Source: an uncultured Bacteroidales bacterium (GTDB taxonomy: Bacteria > Bacteroidota > Bacteroidia > Bacteroidales > Muribaculaceae). From it: a DNA stretch of 8,933 nucleotides. The notes below the pieces were generated by a model. The model made no database searches. It worked only from the letters and a program-made list of their open reading frames with translations, and had not been told where the DNA came from. Numbering within the stretch: position 1 is the first letter of the stretch; each line of letters begins with the position of its first letter. The stretch lies in assembly GCA_900554845.1 (NCBI GenBank), contig USIY01000075.1:1-8933 (forward strand). The letters are read 5' to 3'. Below are positions 1 to 6,310 of the stretch, in pieces. The position numbers were made by a program, and so were the translations under genes.

Positions 1-504
1 GTGATATATCATTCTCAATCCACGCAATATCGCCAGGTCACCGAAACTCAGCACATCCGGGCGTTGCATTGAAAAAAGCATGAGCATCTCCGCGCTCCAG
101 ACTCCCACCCCTTTCAGTTGCGTGAGTTTTTCTATGACTTGTTCGTCGCTCATGCTGTAGAACGACAGGACGTCAAACTCGCCCGACTCAAACCTACGGG
201 CAGCGTCCCGGATATATTCTACTTTGCGAAACGAAATGCCTACTGACTGCAGTAGCTCCGGAGAAATCGCCAATATGTTTTTCGGTGACACTTCTCCTAC
301 CGTCTCTTCGACTTTGCGCCAGATGCTTTCGTGTGCTTTCGTCGATATCTGCTGACCGACAATGGAATGGACCAAAGCGGCGAACACATCGGGAATTACC
401 CGTCTGCGCACCACGCCGATCTTATCTATAACCTCGGCCATCCGTGGGTCACGGCTCCTGAGGTAGTCAATTTCCTTTTCGCCGTATTGGAAAATGCTCT
501 CCAT
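1..504 (-). CDS. DNA-3-methyladenine glycosylase, AlkA/Mag1-like (HhH-GPD superfamily), 3' end outside window
   Basis: Base-excision repair enzyme expected to remove alkylated purines such as 3-methyladenine by cleaving the N-glycosidic bond. The frame is open from ATG at 504-502 to position 1, giving 168 residues without a stop, so the C-terminus lies outside the window. Residues about 43-56 (ALVHSIVGQQISTK) match the conserved 'sIvgQQis' segment of this superfamily. Residues 127-138 (LTQLKGVGVWSA) form the helix-hairpin-helix (LxxLxGVGxWSA), and SFGDLAI at 153-159 supplies D156, in the place of the catalytic Asp of AlkA. Short single-domain Mag1-like members run to a little over 200 residues, so roughly 40 are missing. 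The start lies 2 nt after the stop of the upstream membrane-protein gene, so the two are cotranscribed and probably translationally coupled. Family is confident; exact substrate range is not. Confidence 0.9.
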   Translation of the reverse strand, partial: MESIFQYGEKEIDYLRSRDPRMAEVIDKIGVVRRRVIPDVFAALVHSIVGQQISTKAHESIWRKVEETVGEVSPKNILAISPELLQSVGISFRKVEYIRDAARRFESGEFDVLSFYSMSDEQVIEKLTQLKGVGVWSAEMLMLFSMQRPDVLSFGDLAILRGLRMIYH

Positions 505-506
505 CC

Positions 507-1562
507 TTATAAACTATTATGTTTGTCATCCCAGAGGATGTAGGCGGCGGAGAAGATCCCCAGCACCACCAGCCATGCAGCCTGCATACTCCACATCACC
601 AGAGAAAAGGCCGTTCCTTGAGTGTCGCTTACGCCATAAAGCGACAGAGCATACATCACGGCTACATTCCAGGGCCCAAGACCTCCGTTGGAAGGAACTG
701 CCATAGAGAAACTGCCGAAGACGAACACCACCAGCCCAGGAATAAGTCCATAACATGTACCCGGTTCGGTCACAAGCGCCCGAGTGAAAGGGAATGCATA
801 GAAAGTCACATAAGTCTCGAGGAAATAACAGGTCCATATTCCGACGGTCAGAAATGCGTAAGCCCATTTCCCTTTCATGGTGAACAGCACCTTGAAGCCG
901 TCCCATATCTTGGCCGCGTCGGAATCAATGTCGGACACCACCTTGAATTTACGGCAGAAGCGCAACACGGCCCAAATCGCACCGACAATGGCGGCAAGGA
1001 CGCACCATATTCCGGGATCGCGCAACATATCGCTTATGTCGCGTCCTATGGAATAATGTATAAGAAAGGCATCCATCGCGCTCTTGGCCACGACGAGAGC
1101 AAGGCAGAACAGCGCCAGAACCACTACCAGATCGGATCCGCGGTCGCCGCAATCCGTTCCGACCACCGTGGAGAGAGGAACGCGCTCGCGCTTGCTTATA
1201 TATACACACCGCCATGCCTCTCCAAGACGGGGAAACACAAGATTCAAGGCGTAGGCTCCGAATATCGAGACCGACTCGCGAATCACCGGCATTCGCGGCA
1301 CTCCGGCGCCTCGCAACTGAATACCCCAGCGAATGCCGCGGATGATGTGCGACAATGTCGTGATGACCATCATTAATGCCAAATACCAGACATTGCAGTC
1401 CGTTTTTACTACTGCGACCACATCGTGAAAGCGGACCTTGTGAAAGAGCCACACCACCAGCAACACGGAAATGGCCACCGGAAACATATATTCTATCCCC
1501 TTGACCACATATTTCCGGACATGAATCCACAATGATCCGGCATTCGACCCGGTACTCTCCAT
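507..1562 (-). CDS. Lysylphosphatidylglycerol synthase transmembrane-domain family protein (YbhN/UPF0104-like flippase-type membrane protein)
   Basis: A 351-residue multi-pass inner-membrane protein. Family hallmarks are NLVFPRLGEAWR at 107-118 (conserved N, P, R, GE, R), GTDCGDRGSDL at 135-145 (usually TxxxeRxxDl), and VPSNGGLGPWN at 289-299 (PsnGGlGp). Hydrophobic stretches are near 22-40, 57-75, 143-160, 184-202, 232-258, 268-290 and 318-344, consistent with about seven to eight helices. The family corresponds to the membrane (flippase) half of MprF, without the soluble aminoacyl-lipid synthase domain. A lipid or polyprenyl-lipid transport role is therefore inferred from the family; the substrate cannot be read here. 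ATG at 1562-1560 is the first start in the frame, 47 nt after the upstream gene. The TAA stop is 2 nt before the glycosylase start, so this is the middle gene of a leftward operon. Confidence 0.87.
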   Translation of the reverse strand: MESTGSNAGSLWIHVRKYVVKGIEYMFPVAISVLLVVWLFHKVRFHDVVAVVKTDCNVWYLALMMVITTLSHIIRGIRWGIQLRGAGVPRMPVIRESVSIFGAYALNLVFPRLGEAWRCVYISKRERVPLSTVVGTDCGDRGSDLVVVLALFCLALVVAKSAMDAFLIHYSIGRDISDMLRDPGIWCVLAAIVGAIWAVLRFCRKFKVVSDIDSDAAKIWDGFKVLFTMKGKWAYAFLTVGIWTCYFLETYVTFYAFPFTRALVTEPGTCYGLIPGLVVFVFGSFSMAVPSNGGLGPWNVAVMYALSLYGVSDTQGTAFSLVMWSMQAAWLVVLGIFSAAYILWDDKHNSL

Positions 1563-1609
1563 AACCTTGACTTTATCCTTACAACGTTCCTACTTTCCCT
1601 TTGGTTACT

Positions 1610-2071
1610 TCACCAATCATCGTCACGGTCGCCGTTGTCATCATCATCATCACTGTCATCGTCATCCCAGTTATCATCGTTCCAGTCATCGTCATCTTGA
1701 TCACCTTCGATATCGTCGCAGTCTAAGCCATTGTCATCGTCGTAAAGAATCGCTTCGGTTTCCAATTCTGTCAGATCGTCACGAATTTCCTCCAATTCGG
1801 CAAGCGTGTATTCTATGGAATCATTGTAAGGGAAATCGTCCTTCAAGTATTTCTTAAATTCTTGGATACGACCGGAGACATACTGATAGCTGCTGTCAAA
1901 ATCCTCAGGCTCGAGTTCCGTAATGAACCGGGTTTCTGATTCGATGTCGTCAATACGTTCAACGAGAGCTTCCAGTTTCCCATAGTATTCGTCGCTCTTT
2001 TTCTCATGATCGCTGCGGCCGTCCATCCAAGGGAGGCCTCTCCTGCCGCTTCTTTTTGAATCGAAATACAT
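1610..2071 (-). CDS. Hypothetical small acidic protein with Asp/Trp-rich C-terminal tail
   Basis: I do not recognise this protein. The frame also opens at a TTG (2080-2078), but ATG at 2071-2069 is the likelier start, giving 153 residues; a further ATG lies at 2026-2024. The N-terminus is short and basic (SKRSGRRG), with no signal peptide or membrane helix. Residues about 22-108 are charged and probably helical or coiled-coil (LEALVERIDDIESE, TLAELEEIRDDLTELETE). The last 43 residues contain 26 Asp plus Trp at 130, 135 and 153, including DDDDWNDDNWDDDD and the terminal DRDDDW. Such a tail could bind divalent cations or basic partners, or mimic nucleic acid; none of these can be shown here. 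It is first in the leftward run before the membrane protein (47-nt gap). A MITE-like element ends 31 nt upstream of the start. That it is a real gene is supported by position, length and the structured middle region. Confidence 0.7.
   Translation of the reverse strand: MYFDSKRSGRRGLPWMDGRSDHEKKSDEYYGKLEALVERIDDIESETRFITELEPEDFDSSYQYVSGRIQEFKKYLKDDFPYNDSIEYTLAELEEIRDDLTELETEAILYDDDNGLDCDDIEGDQDDDDWNDDNWDDDDSDDDDDNGDRDDDW
1613..1741 (-). repeat. Degenerate GAT/GAC trinucleotide tract encoding the Asp tail
   Basis: The plus strand shows runs of TCA/TCG-type triplets, for example gtcatcatcatcatcac near 1637-1653, interrupted by tcc/cca that encode Trp. Read on the minus strand these are GAT, GAC and TGG codons. 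Tracts of this kind can gain or lose whole codons by slippage without breaking the frame. The units are irregular, so this is a low-complexity coding tract rather than a precise tandem array. Confidence 0.75.
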
Positions 2072-2101
2072 AAAAATCAAGGTGTGACAACAGAGACTTT
2101 C

Positions 2102-2104
2102 TTA
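2102..2104. repeat. TTA target-site duplication, left copy
   Basis: TTA directly abuts the left inverted repeat; the matching copy is at 2316-2318 outside the right repeat. Three bases alone can match by chance, so the support comes from exact abutment on both ends. Confidence 0.6.
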
Positions 2105-2315
2105 GAAACTGTTTAAATTTATTTTCAAAGGATTTTGAGAAGATTTTTGAGATGTTTTTGCAAGTTGAGAAAGGAGAAACCTTTCGGTTTCGACTGCCGA
2201 GACTTGGCGAACCTTCAGCTCATCGACCGTAGGGAGATAAAACAGCCAAAAAGATTCTTAAAAGCTTTGAAAGAACTCTTATAATAAAATTTTCGAAAGA
2301 AATTTAAACAGTTTC
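2105..2315. mobile_element. MITE-like element with 16-bp perfect terminal inverted repeats and TTA target duplication
   Basis: GAAACTGTTTAAATTT at 2105-2120 is exactly inverted at 2300-2315. Immediately outside is TTA on both sides (2102-2104 and 2316-2318), the 3-bp direct repeat expected of a target-site duplication. Similarity between the arms continues inward with gaps: the left arm from TTCAAAGGATTTTGAGAA resembles the complement of the right arm from TTCAAAGCTTTTAAGAA, after about 27 extra bases in the right arm. The 211-bp interior has no credible gene; a small hairpin GAAACC-tttc-GGTTTC lies at 2176-2191. A TNA duplication is known for some IS5-family subgroups, so mobilisation in trans by such a transposase is a reasonable guess. 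The alternative is a decayed IS that kept both ends. It sits between the tails and starts of two leftward genes and interrupts neither. Confidence 0.8.
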
Positions 2316-2318
2316 TTA
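2316..2318. repeat. TTA target-site duplication, right copy
   Basis: Partner of the TTA at 2102-2104, directly after the right terminal inverted repeat. Confidence 0.6.
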
Positions 2319-2361
2319 CATGCTCAAATTCTTACAGCCGAACAGAAATGTGCCAAACTCA

Positions 2362-2397
2362 AGATCCCGGAACCGACCTTAGCCGATTCCGGGATCT
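2362..2397 (-). terminator. Hairpin downstream of the acetyltransferase gene, probable terminator
   Basis: AGATCCCGGAA at 2362-2372 pairs perfectly with TTCCGGGATCT at 2387-2397 around a 14-nt loop. Reading leftward it begins 52 nt after the acetyltransferase stop and is followed by TGAGTTTGGC, only moderately T-rich. Together with the MITE it fills the 378-bp gap between the two leftward genes (2072-2449); I see nothing else there that I can support. Confidence 0.6.
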
Positions 2398-2449
2398 CAC
2401 ACAATGGCGTCCGCTTAGCCCGCGACCACATTGTAATATGTCAATTATG

Positions 2450-3625
2450 TTATTCCGGTAATAACGACACATACCCTCCTACCGATGGCATGCCGAATGC
2501 CTCGGTTATCAATGAGCCTGTATCTGGACGTCGGAACAATACACTCGACATATCATGTAGACTTATCACTGTTTTGCTTGAGTCGTATTCTTCCGATCCA
2601 ACGTCTATACTGTGGTGTTTCAGTCCACCATTTCGGATTTCATACTTTTCCACCTGACCAGGATGCTCGTTTACGAGAATCGTATATTTTAAATCTCGAA
2701 GCCCGTTGGCTTGAAATTTTAAAATCTCAGAAATATTCAGAATCCTCGCCATGCCGTGAATCTCGGCGAGATTGCGCCACTCGGATTCTTTAGGATCGAC
2801 ATATATACGAATTCCGGCATCAGGTTCCGCATGTTTTATATAATCCAAAAGTCTATAAGTGCTGCATTGGTCCGTTGAGTACAATCTTTCGATATCCACC
2901 CTGCTACGGTCAATGAGAGAAGTGAATGCCACCGCTGTCACTATGCCTTGAGATGTCGTTGTATAATATATGTGTCCTCCACGAACTTCACTCAACTGAA
3001 TCGCAGTCCTAAGATCTTGCTCGGTATGGACCAGCTCCATGTCTATGCCCGATGATTCAATACCTGTCACCAATTTCAAAATCTGATCCAATATGCCATG
3101 ATCTGTACTTTTATCCACGGCATTACCATGTACTGTGGAATAATAATGACGTTTCAGATCCGCCACCTTTTCCTTTTGCTGCTCCAGTATCACTTCATAC
3201 TCCGCCTTGAAATCATGCAGCGAAGTATAATTTTGCTGACATCTATAAAAAGCCTTGACATATCCGTGATGGGTAAAATAACGCACCAATCTTTCAGTCC
3301 TGGGAACTACGAAAGTGAACGCAAAACCGGCTTCTTTGGCTCTGTTGTTGATGCGGTCGAGCAGACGTGTCATCACTCCTTCATTTCGATGCTTGGATTT
3401 CGTGGCAAGTCCACAGAGATATAGTCCACGAATATGTCCTTCGGAACCTCCGAATTCATACGGCACACCCATGAGCGCTCCTATTATTTCTGATCCTTCG
3501 GCTTCGAATTCTACCCATTCAGAATTAAAATAGCGATCGAACAACAGATTGACATATGCGTCCGACTCATGGAAAGTGTCTTTCCACAAGGCCGACATTT
3601 TGCGCTTTATATCTATCGCTTCCAT
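2450..3625 (-). CDS. Eis-like GNAT family N-acetyltransferase
   Basis: Expected to transfer the acetyl group of acetyl-CoA to an amine. Start is ATG at 3625-3623; a TTG directly before it is also in frame but less likely. The protein has 391 residues. The N-terminal GNAT domain (about 1-150) carries the CoA-binding motif A, CGLATKSKHRNEGVMTRLL at 71-89, with RNEGVM in the place of RxxGxG/A, then AKEAGFAFTFVVP and YFTHHGY. Residues about 165-285 would be a second GNAT-like fold. The last 100 residues (GMARILNISEILKF, YTILVNEHPGQVEKYEI, ISLHDMSSVLFR) resemble the sterol-carrier-like domain of Eis acetyltransferases, which are about 400 residues long, matching this length. Eis proteins acetylate aminoglycosides or protein lysines, but the family is broad and the substrate here is unknown. 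It is divergent from the hydrolase/Mur-ligase pair and probably shares its regulatory region. Confidence 0.82.
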   Translation of the reverse strand: MEAIDIKRKMSALWKDTFHESDAYVNLLFDRYFNSEWVEFEAEGSEIIGALMGVPYEFGGSEGHIRGLYLCGLATKSKHRNEGVMTRLLDRINNRAKEAGFAFTFVVPRTERLVRYFTHHGYVKAFYRCQQNYTSLHDFKAEYEVILEQQKEKVADLKRHYYSTVHGNAVDKSTDHGILDQILKLVTGIESSGIDMELVHTEQDLRTAIQLSEVRGGHIYYTTTSQGIVTAVAFTSLIDRSRVDIERLYSTDQCSTYRLLDYIKHAEPDAGIRIYVDPKESEWRNLAEIHGMARILNISEILKFQANGLRDLKYTILVNEHPGQVEKYEIRNGGLKHHSIDVGSEEYDSSKTVISLHDMSSVLFRRPDTGSLITEAFGMPSVGGYVSLLPE

Positions 3626-3696
3626 CAATTAGAGTTATAATGTGTCTTTATTGTTTGAGAATTCTAATTCTCCATACATTGAAGCAAACTTGAAAT

Positions 3697-3726
3697 ACAA
3701 AATTACAAAAAAATTCGTAATTTTGT
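3697..3726. promoter_or_regulatory. Divergent promoter palindrome with two opposed TAATTTTG -7 boxes
   Basis: ACAAAATTAC (3697-3706) and GTAATTTTGT (3717-3726) form a perfect 10+10 bp inverted repeat with a 10-nt spacer. Each arm contains TAATTTTG, matching the Bacteroidota -7 consensus TAnnTTTG: 3718-3725 faces the hydrolase and 3705-3698 on the minus strand faces the acetyltransferase. The predicted starts would leave a leader of about 12 nt to the hydrolase ATG (3745) and about 65 nt to the acetyltransferase ATG (3625). I found no good -33 TTTG at 19-21 nt in either direction, which weakens the promoter call. The palindrome could equally be an operator. Confidence 0.55.
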
Positions 3727-3744
3727 AAGTTAAAATATTATCTG

Positions 3745-4521
3745 ATGGAAAAAGATATAGAGATAGGTGGTTTACGCATGCATTATGACGAGACAGGGCC
3801 AGTAGATGGACGTCCCGTAGTATTGATGCACGGCTGGGGCTGCAACTTTTTGACAGTACGAAGCATAGCAGCCATATTGGAGACCGGAATGCATGTCTTC
3901 AACCTTGATCTCCCTGGTCATGGCAAAAGTCCTGAGCCGCCAACGATCTGGGGCGTAGGAGAATATACTGATTTTGTAAAAAAATTCATCGACATCCTCA
4001 AGCTTCAGGATCCGGTACTTATAGGACATTCATTCGGCGGCAGAATCGCCATAATGCTTGCTTCCCAATGTCCTCTAACCAAGATGATGCTTGTGGACGC
4101 AGCCGGCATAAAACCAAAACGTCACCTTAAATATTATATTAAGGTTTATTCCTTCAAGACCGCCAAACATGTCTTGCCCCTTGTTTTGGGAAAGAAGCGA
4201 GCCTTAAAAACATTGGACGCATGGCGTGGCAAAGCCGGATCCGCCGATTATAGGCAGGCGTCCCCCATCATGCGACAGATTATGAGCAAGGCAATAAATC
4301 AGGACCTGACCCCCCTCCTTACCTCCATTAAAGCCTCCACTCTGTTGATCTGGGGTGAGAAAGATACCGCCACTCCCATGCGGGACGCCAGAATCATGGA
4401 GAAGAATATCCCAGACGCAGGTCTTGTAAGTTTCCCCGACGCAGGGCATTTCTCATTCCTTGATGAACCGGGACCGTTCCGTGCCGTAGCAAAGGAATTC
4501 TTCAAACAGGAACTTAAATAA
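3745..4521 (+). CDS. Alpha/beta-fold hydrolase
   Basis: Soluble 258-residue serine hydrolase with no signal peptide, so cytoplasmic. The oxyanion segment HGWG is at 29-32 and the nucleophile elbow GHSFGG at 94-99 puts Ser96 as nucleophile. GEKDTATP at 204-211 gives Asp207 as acid, and DAGHFSFLDEP at 232-242 gives His235 as base. A complete triad and normal family length argue for an active enzyme. The lid region, about 122-185, is basic and rich in Lys/Arg. The family covers esterases, lactonases, aminopeptidases and C-C hydrolases, so the substrate cannot be named. ATG at 3745 lies 19 nt past the -7-like box. The downstream Mur ligase begins 19 nt after the stop, so the two form an operon and may act on the same amide- or ester-linked substrate. 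Confidence 0.88.
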   Translation: MEKDIEIGGLRMHYDETGPVDGRPVVLMHGWGCNFLTVRSIAAILETGMHVFNLDLPGHGKSPEPPTIWGVGEYTDFVKKFIDILKLQDPVLIGHSFGGRIAIMLASQCPLTKMMLVDAAGIKPKRHLKYYIKVYSFKTAKHVLPLVLGKKRALKTLDAWRGKAGSADYRQASPIMRQIMSKAINQDLTPLLTSIKASTLLIWGEKDTATPMRDARIMEKNIPDAGLVSFPDAGHFSFLDEPGPFRAVAKEFFKQELK

Positions 4522-4540
4522 CCCATAAACTTAAGATAAA

Positions 4541-6142
4541 GTGAGTGTCTATTCAATTGCGATCTACGTGATTTTGAGCCTGTATTTAGTGCTCAACTTC
4601 AAGTATGACCTACAGATGTTTCAGCAGAATTCCTACAGGCTGAAACGTTATTTCCGATGGCTTAAAGGTGATGCAGGCAGCAGCTGGCGTCTTGTCGACG
4701 TGGCGTGTCTTTTCCTCTCCATGTCTACTCTGCTTGATTTCAGATTGTCGGCTCTTGTCATTGCAATGGTGGCTTTGACTAAAATTTTCTTGATTTTCAA
4801 GCGCAAGTCAAAGAAACCTTTGGTATTCACAAGCCGTGTATGGCGTCTCTATTCCGTGACCGGGATTCTGGCTCTCGGCGGAATTGCAGGTGCAGTGTTT
4901 GGACTTTACGGCAAGGAATTCTGGGGATATTATCCCGGAGCCGCGATGATTGTGAACTGCATATTGCTGATGTCGATTTTCTCCTATATCGTAGTTTCTA
5001 TTGCCGATATCATATTGATGCCGGTGGAATGGCTTAACCGCCGCAGGTACATCAACGACGCAAAGCGTATTCTTCGCTCCATGCCGGATCTGAAAGTGAT
5101 AGGCGTCACCGGTTCTTACGGAAAGACAAGCACAAAACATTATCTGGCACGAATTCTAAGCGAAGAATTCGACACGCTGATCACTCCCGGATCTTTCAAT
5201 ACTCCTATGGGCGTGGTCCGAACCATCCGCGAACAAATGAAACCGTACAATCAGATATTTGTCTGCGAAATGGGAGCCAAACAAGTGGGCGACATCAAGG
5301 AAATATGCGATATAGTGCATCCCTCTATCGGCATAGTGACGGCTGTTGGCCCGATGCATCTTGAGACTTTCAAAAGCATCGACAACGTTTGCCGGACAAA
5401 ATTCGAGCTGGTGGACGCTCTTCCCACGGACGGTTTTGCAGCCATCAACAATGACTCGGATCCATGCGCGGCACGTAATGTAAAGAATGTTCGTGCCGTC
5501 AGATATGGAGTGACGTCCAAATCCGGATGCGATTATTATGCCAAAGATGTGCATTATACGGCATCGGGGACAAGCTTCGTCGTAAAAGGTCCCGAAGGTC
5601 TTGAATTCGATGTGAAAACACAGCTGTTGGGTGAAGGTAACATTTCAGATCTGCTGAGTGCCATTGTCATAGCGTTGCATCTTGGCATGACACCTGCAAA
5701 GATCAGGATAGCGGTGGCAAGCATACAGCCAGTGGAGCATCGTCTAAGCATCCGCCAGATCCCCGGCAACATTACCGTGATCGACGATGCGTTCAATTCA
5801 AATCCCTCCGGAGCTCGCATGGCCGCGGATGTATTGGCTCATTTCAAAGAGGGCCGACGCATTATGATAACGCCCGGAATGGTGGAACTCGGCGCTCGGC
5901 AGGCCGAACTTAATAGGGAATTCGGCGAATACATAGGCTCCGATGACCGAGCTGACGTGATAATCATTGTGGGCCAGACAAACCGCGACGCATTGGTAAA
6001 AGGTGTAAAGACCACCGATTTCAACTCCGATAATCTGATTGTGGTGGACAGCTTCACCGAGGCCCAGCAACGTCTCCAGCCGCTGCTGACTCCAGGAGCA
6101 ACAGTCCTTTATGAAAACGACCTGCCCGATTCATTCAAGTAA
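4541..6142 (+). CDS. Membrane-anchored MurF-like Mur ligase
   Basis: Predicted ATP-dependent amide ligase of the Mur family, 533 residues. The first 165 are membrane-spanning: hydrophobic stretches at about 1-20, 52-87, 104-123 and 131-160. The Mur middle domain follows: P-loop VTGSYGKTST (189-198), NTPMGVVRTI (220-229), VCEMGAKQVGDI (241-252) with the conserved acidic Glu243, and VTAVGPMHLETF (266-277). LLGEGNISDLLSA (362-374) is the usual LxGxHNxxN region in altered form. The C-terminal domain has VEHR (398-401), VIDDAFNSNPSG (413-424) like MurF DDxYNANP, and TPGMVELG. MurF normally begins with a UDP-MurNAc-tripeptide-binding domain; here membrane helices take its place, so it is probably not the essential MurF. 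The GTG start is forced: an in-frame TAA lies at 4532-4534. The substrate is unknown, presumably envelope- or lipid-linked. Confidence 0.85.
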   Translation: MSVYSIAIYVILSLYLVLNFKYDLQMFQQNSYRLKRYFRWLKGDAGSSWRLVDVACLFLSMSTLLDFRLSALVIAMVALTKIFLIFKRKSKKPLVFTSRVWRLYSVTGILALGGIAGAVFGLYGKEFWGYYPGAAMIVNCILLMSIFSYIVVSIADIILMPVEWLNRRRYINDAKRILRSMPDLKVIGVTGSYGKTSTKHYLARILSEEFDTLITPGSFNTPMGVVRTIREQMKPYNQIFVCEMGAKQVGDIKEICDIVHPSIGIVTAVGPMHLETFKSIDNVCRTKFELVDALPTDGFAAINNDSDPCAARNVKNVRAVRYGVTSKSGCDYYAKDVHYTASGTSFVVKGPEGLEFDVKTQLLGEGNISDLLSAIVIALHLGMTPAKIRIAVASIQPVEHRLSIRQIPGNITVIDDAFNSNPSGARMAADVLAHFKEGRRIMITPGMVELGARQAELNREFGEYIGSDDRADVIIIVGQTNRDALVKGVKTTDFNSDNLIVVDSFTEAQQRLQPLLTPGATVLYENDLPDSFK

Positions 6143-6163
6143 AATATTTGATTAACACCGTAT

Positions 6164-6199
6164 AAAAGGCGCTGCGTCATCAACGACACAGCGCCTTTT
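6164..6199 (+). terminator. Strong intrinsic terminator after the Mur ligase gene
   Basis: AAAAGGCGCTG at 6164-6174 pairs with CAGCGCCTTTT at 6189-6199. Inside, CGTC/GACA extends the stem with one C-A mismatch to about 14 pairs and a 6-nt loop. The stem is GC-rich at its core and ends in a T-run on the plus strand; the matching A-run means it could also work leftward. It starts 21 nt past the Mur ligase stop and insulates the following transporter gene. Confidence 0.87.
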
Positions 6200-6310
6200 C
6201 ATTTCTGTTGGAACAGCATATAAACTCATTTTCATCTTCCTTTCGGAAACAGAGTGCTCCCAAGAATTGTTAATATTCTGGATTGGCTTCCACTCCAGTC
6301 CGAAAAGGTT

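Noticed and set aside
519..1376. Long rightward open frame of 285 codons
   Set aside because: It lies opposite the membrane-protein gene, whose conserved motifs are clear; the translation has no recognisable domain.
1621..1740. Possible CRISPR or tandem repeat array
   Set aside because: Units are irregular triplets inside a coding frame, with no fixed repeat-spacer pattern.
1567..1857. Rightward His-rich open frame (HHHHHCHRH) that looks like a metal-binding protein
   Set aside because: It is the antisense reading of the GAT/GAC Asp codons. The leftward frame has a better start, a structured middle region and operon position.
2105..2260. Leftward open frame of about 50 codons inside the MITE, possible transposase remnant
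   Set aside because: No ATG, no recognisable transposase motif, and it is bounded by a stop; too short to support.
2450..3625. Calling the acetyltransferase an aminoglycoside resistance gene
   Set aside because: Similarity is to the Eis fold only; nothing in the sequence fixes the substrate.
4541..6142. Naming the Mur ligase murF
   Set aside because: The N-terminal UDP-MurNAc-tripeptide-binding domain is absent and replaced by membrane helices, so the symbol would imply a function not supported.
6254..6310. GTG start adding 19 residues to the CorA protein
   Set aside because: ATG 6311 gives the normal CorA length and the added residues show no family feature; the frame being open there can be chance.
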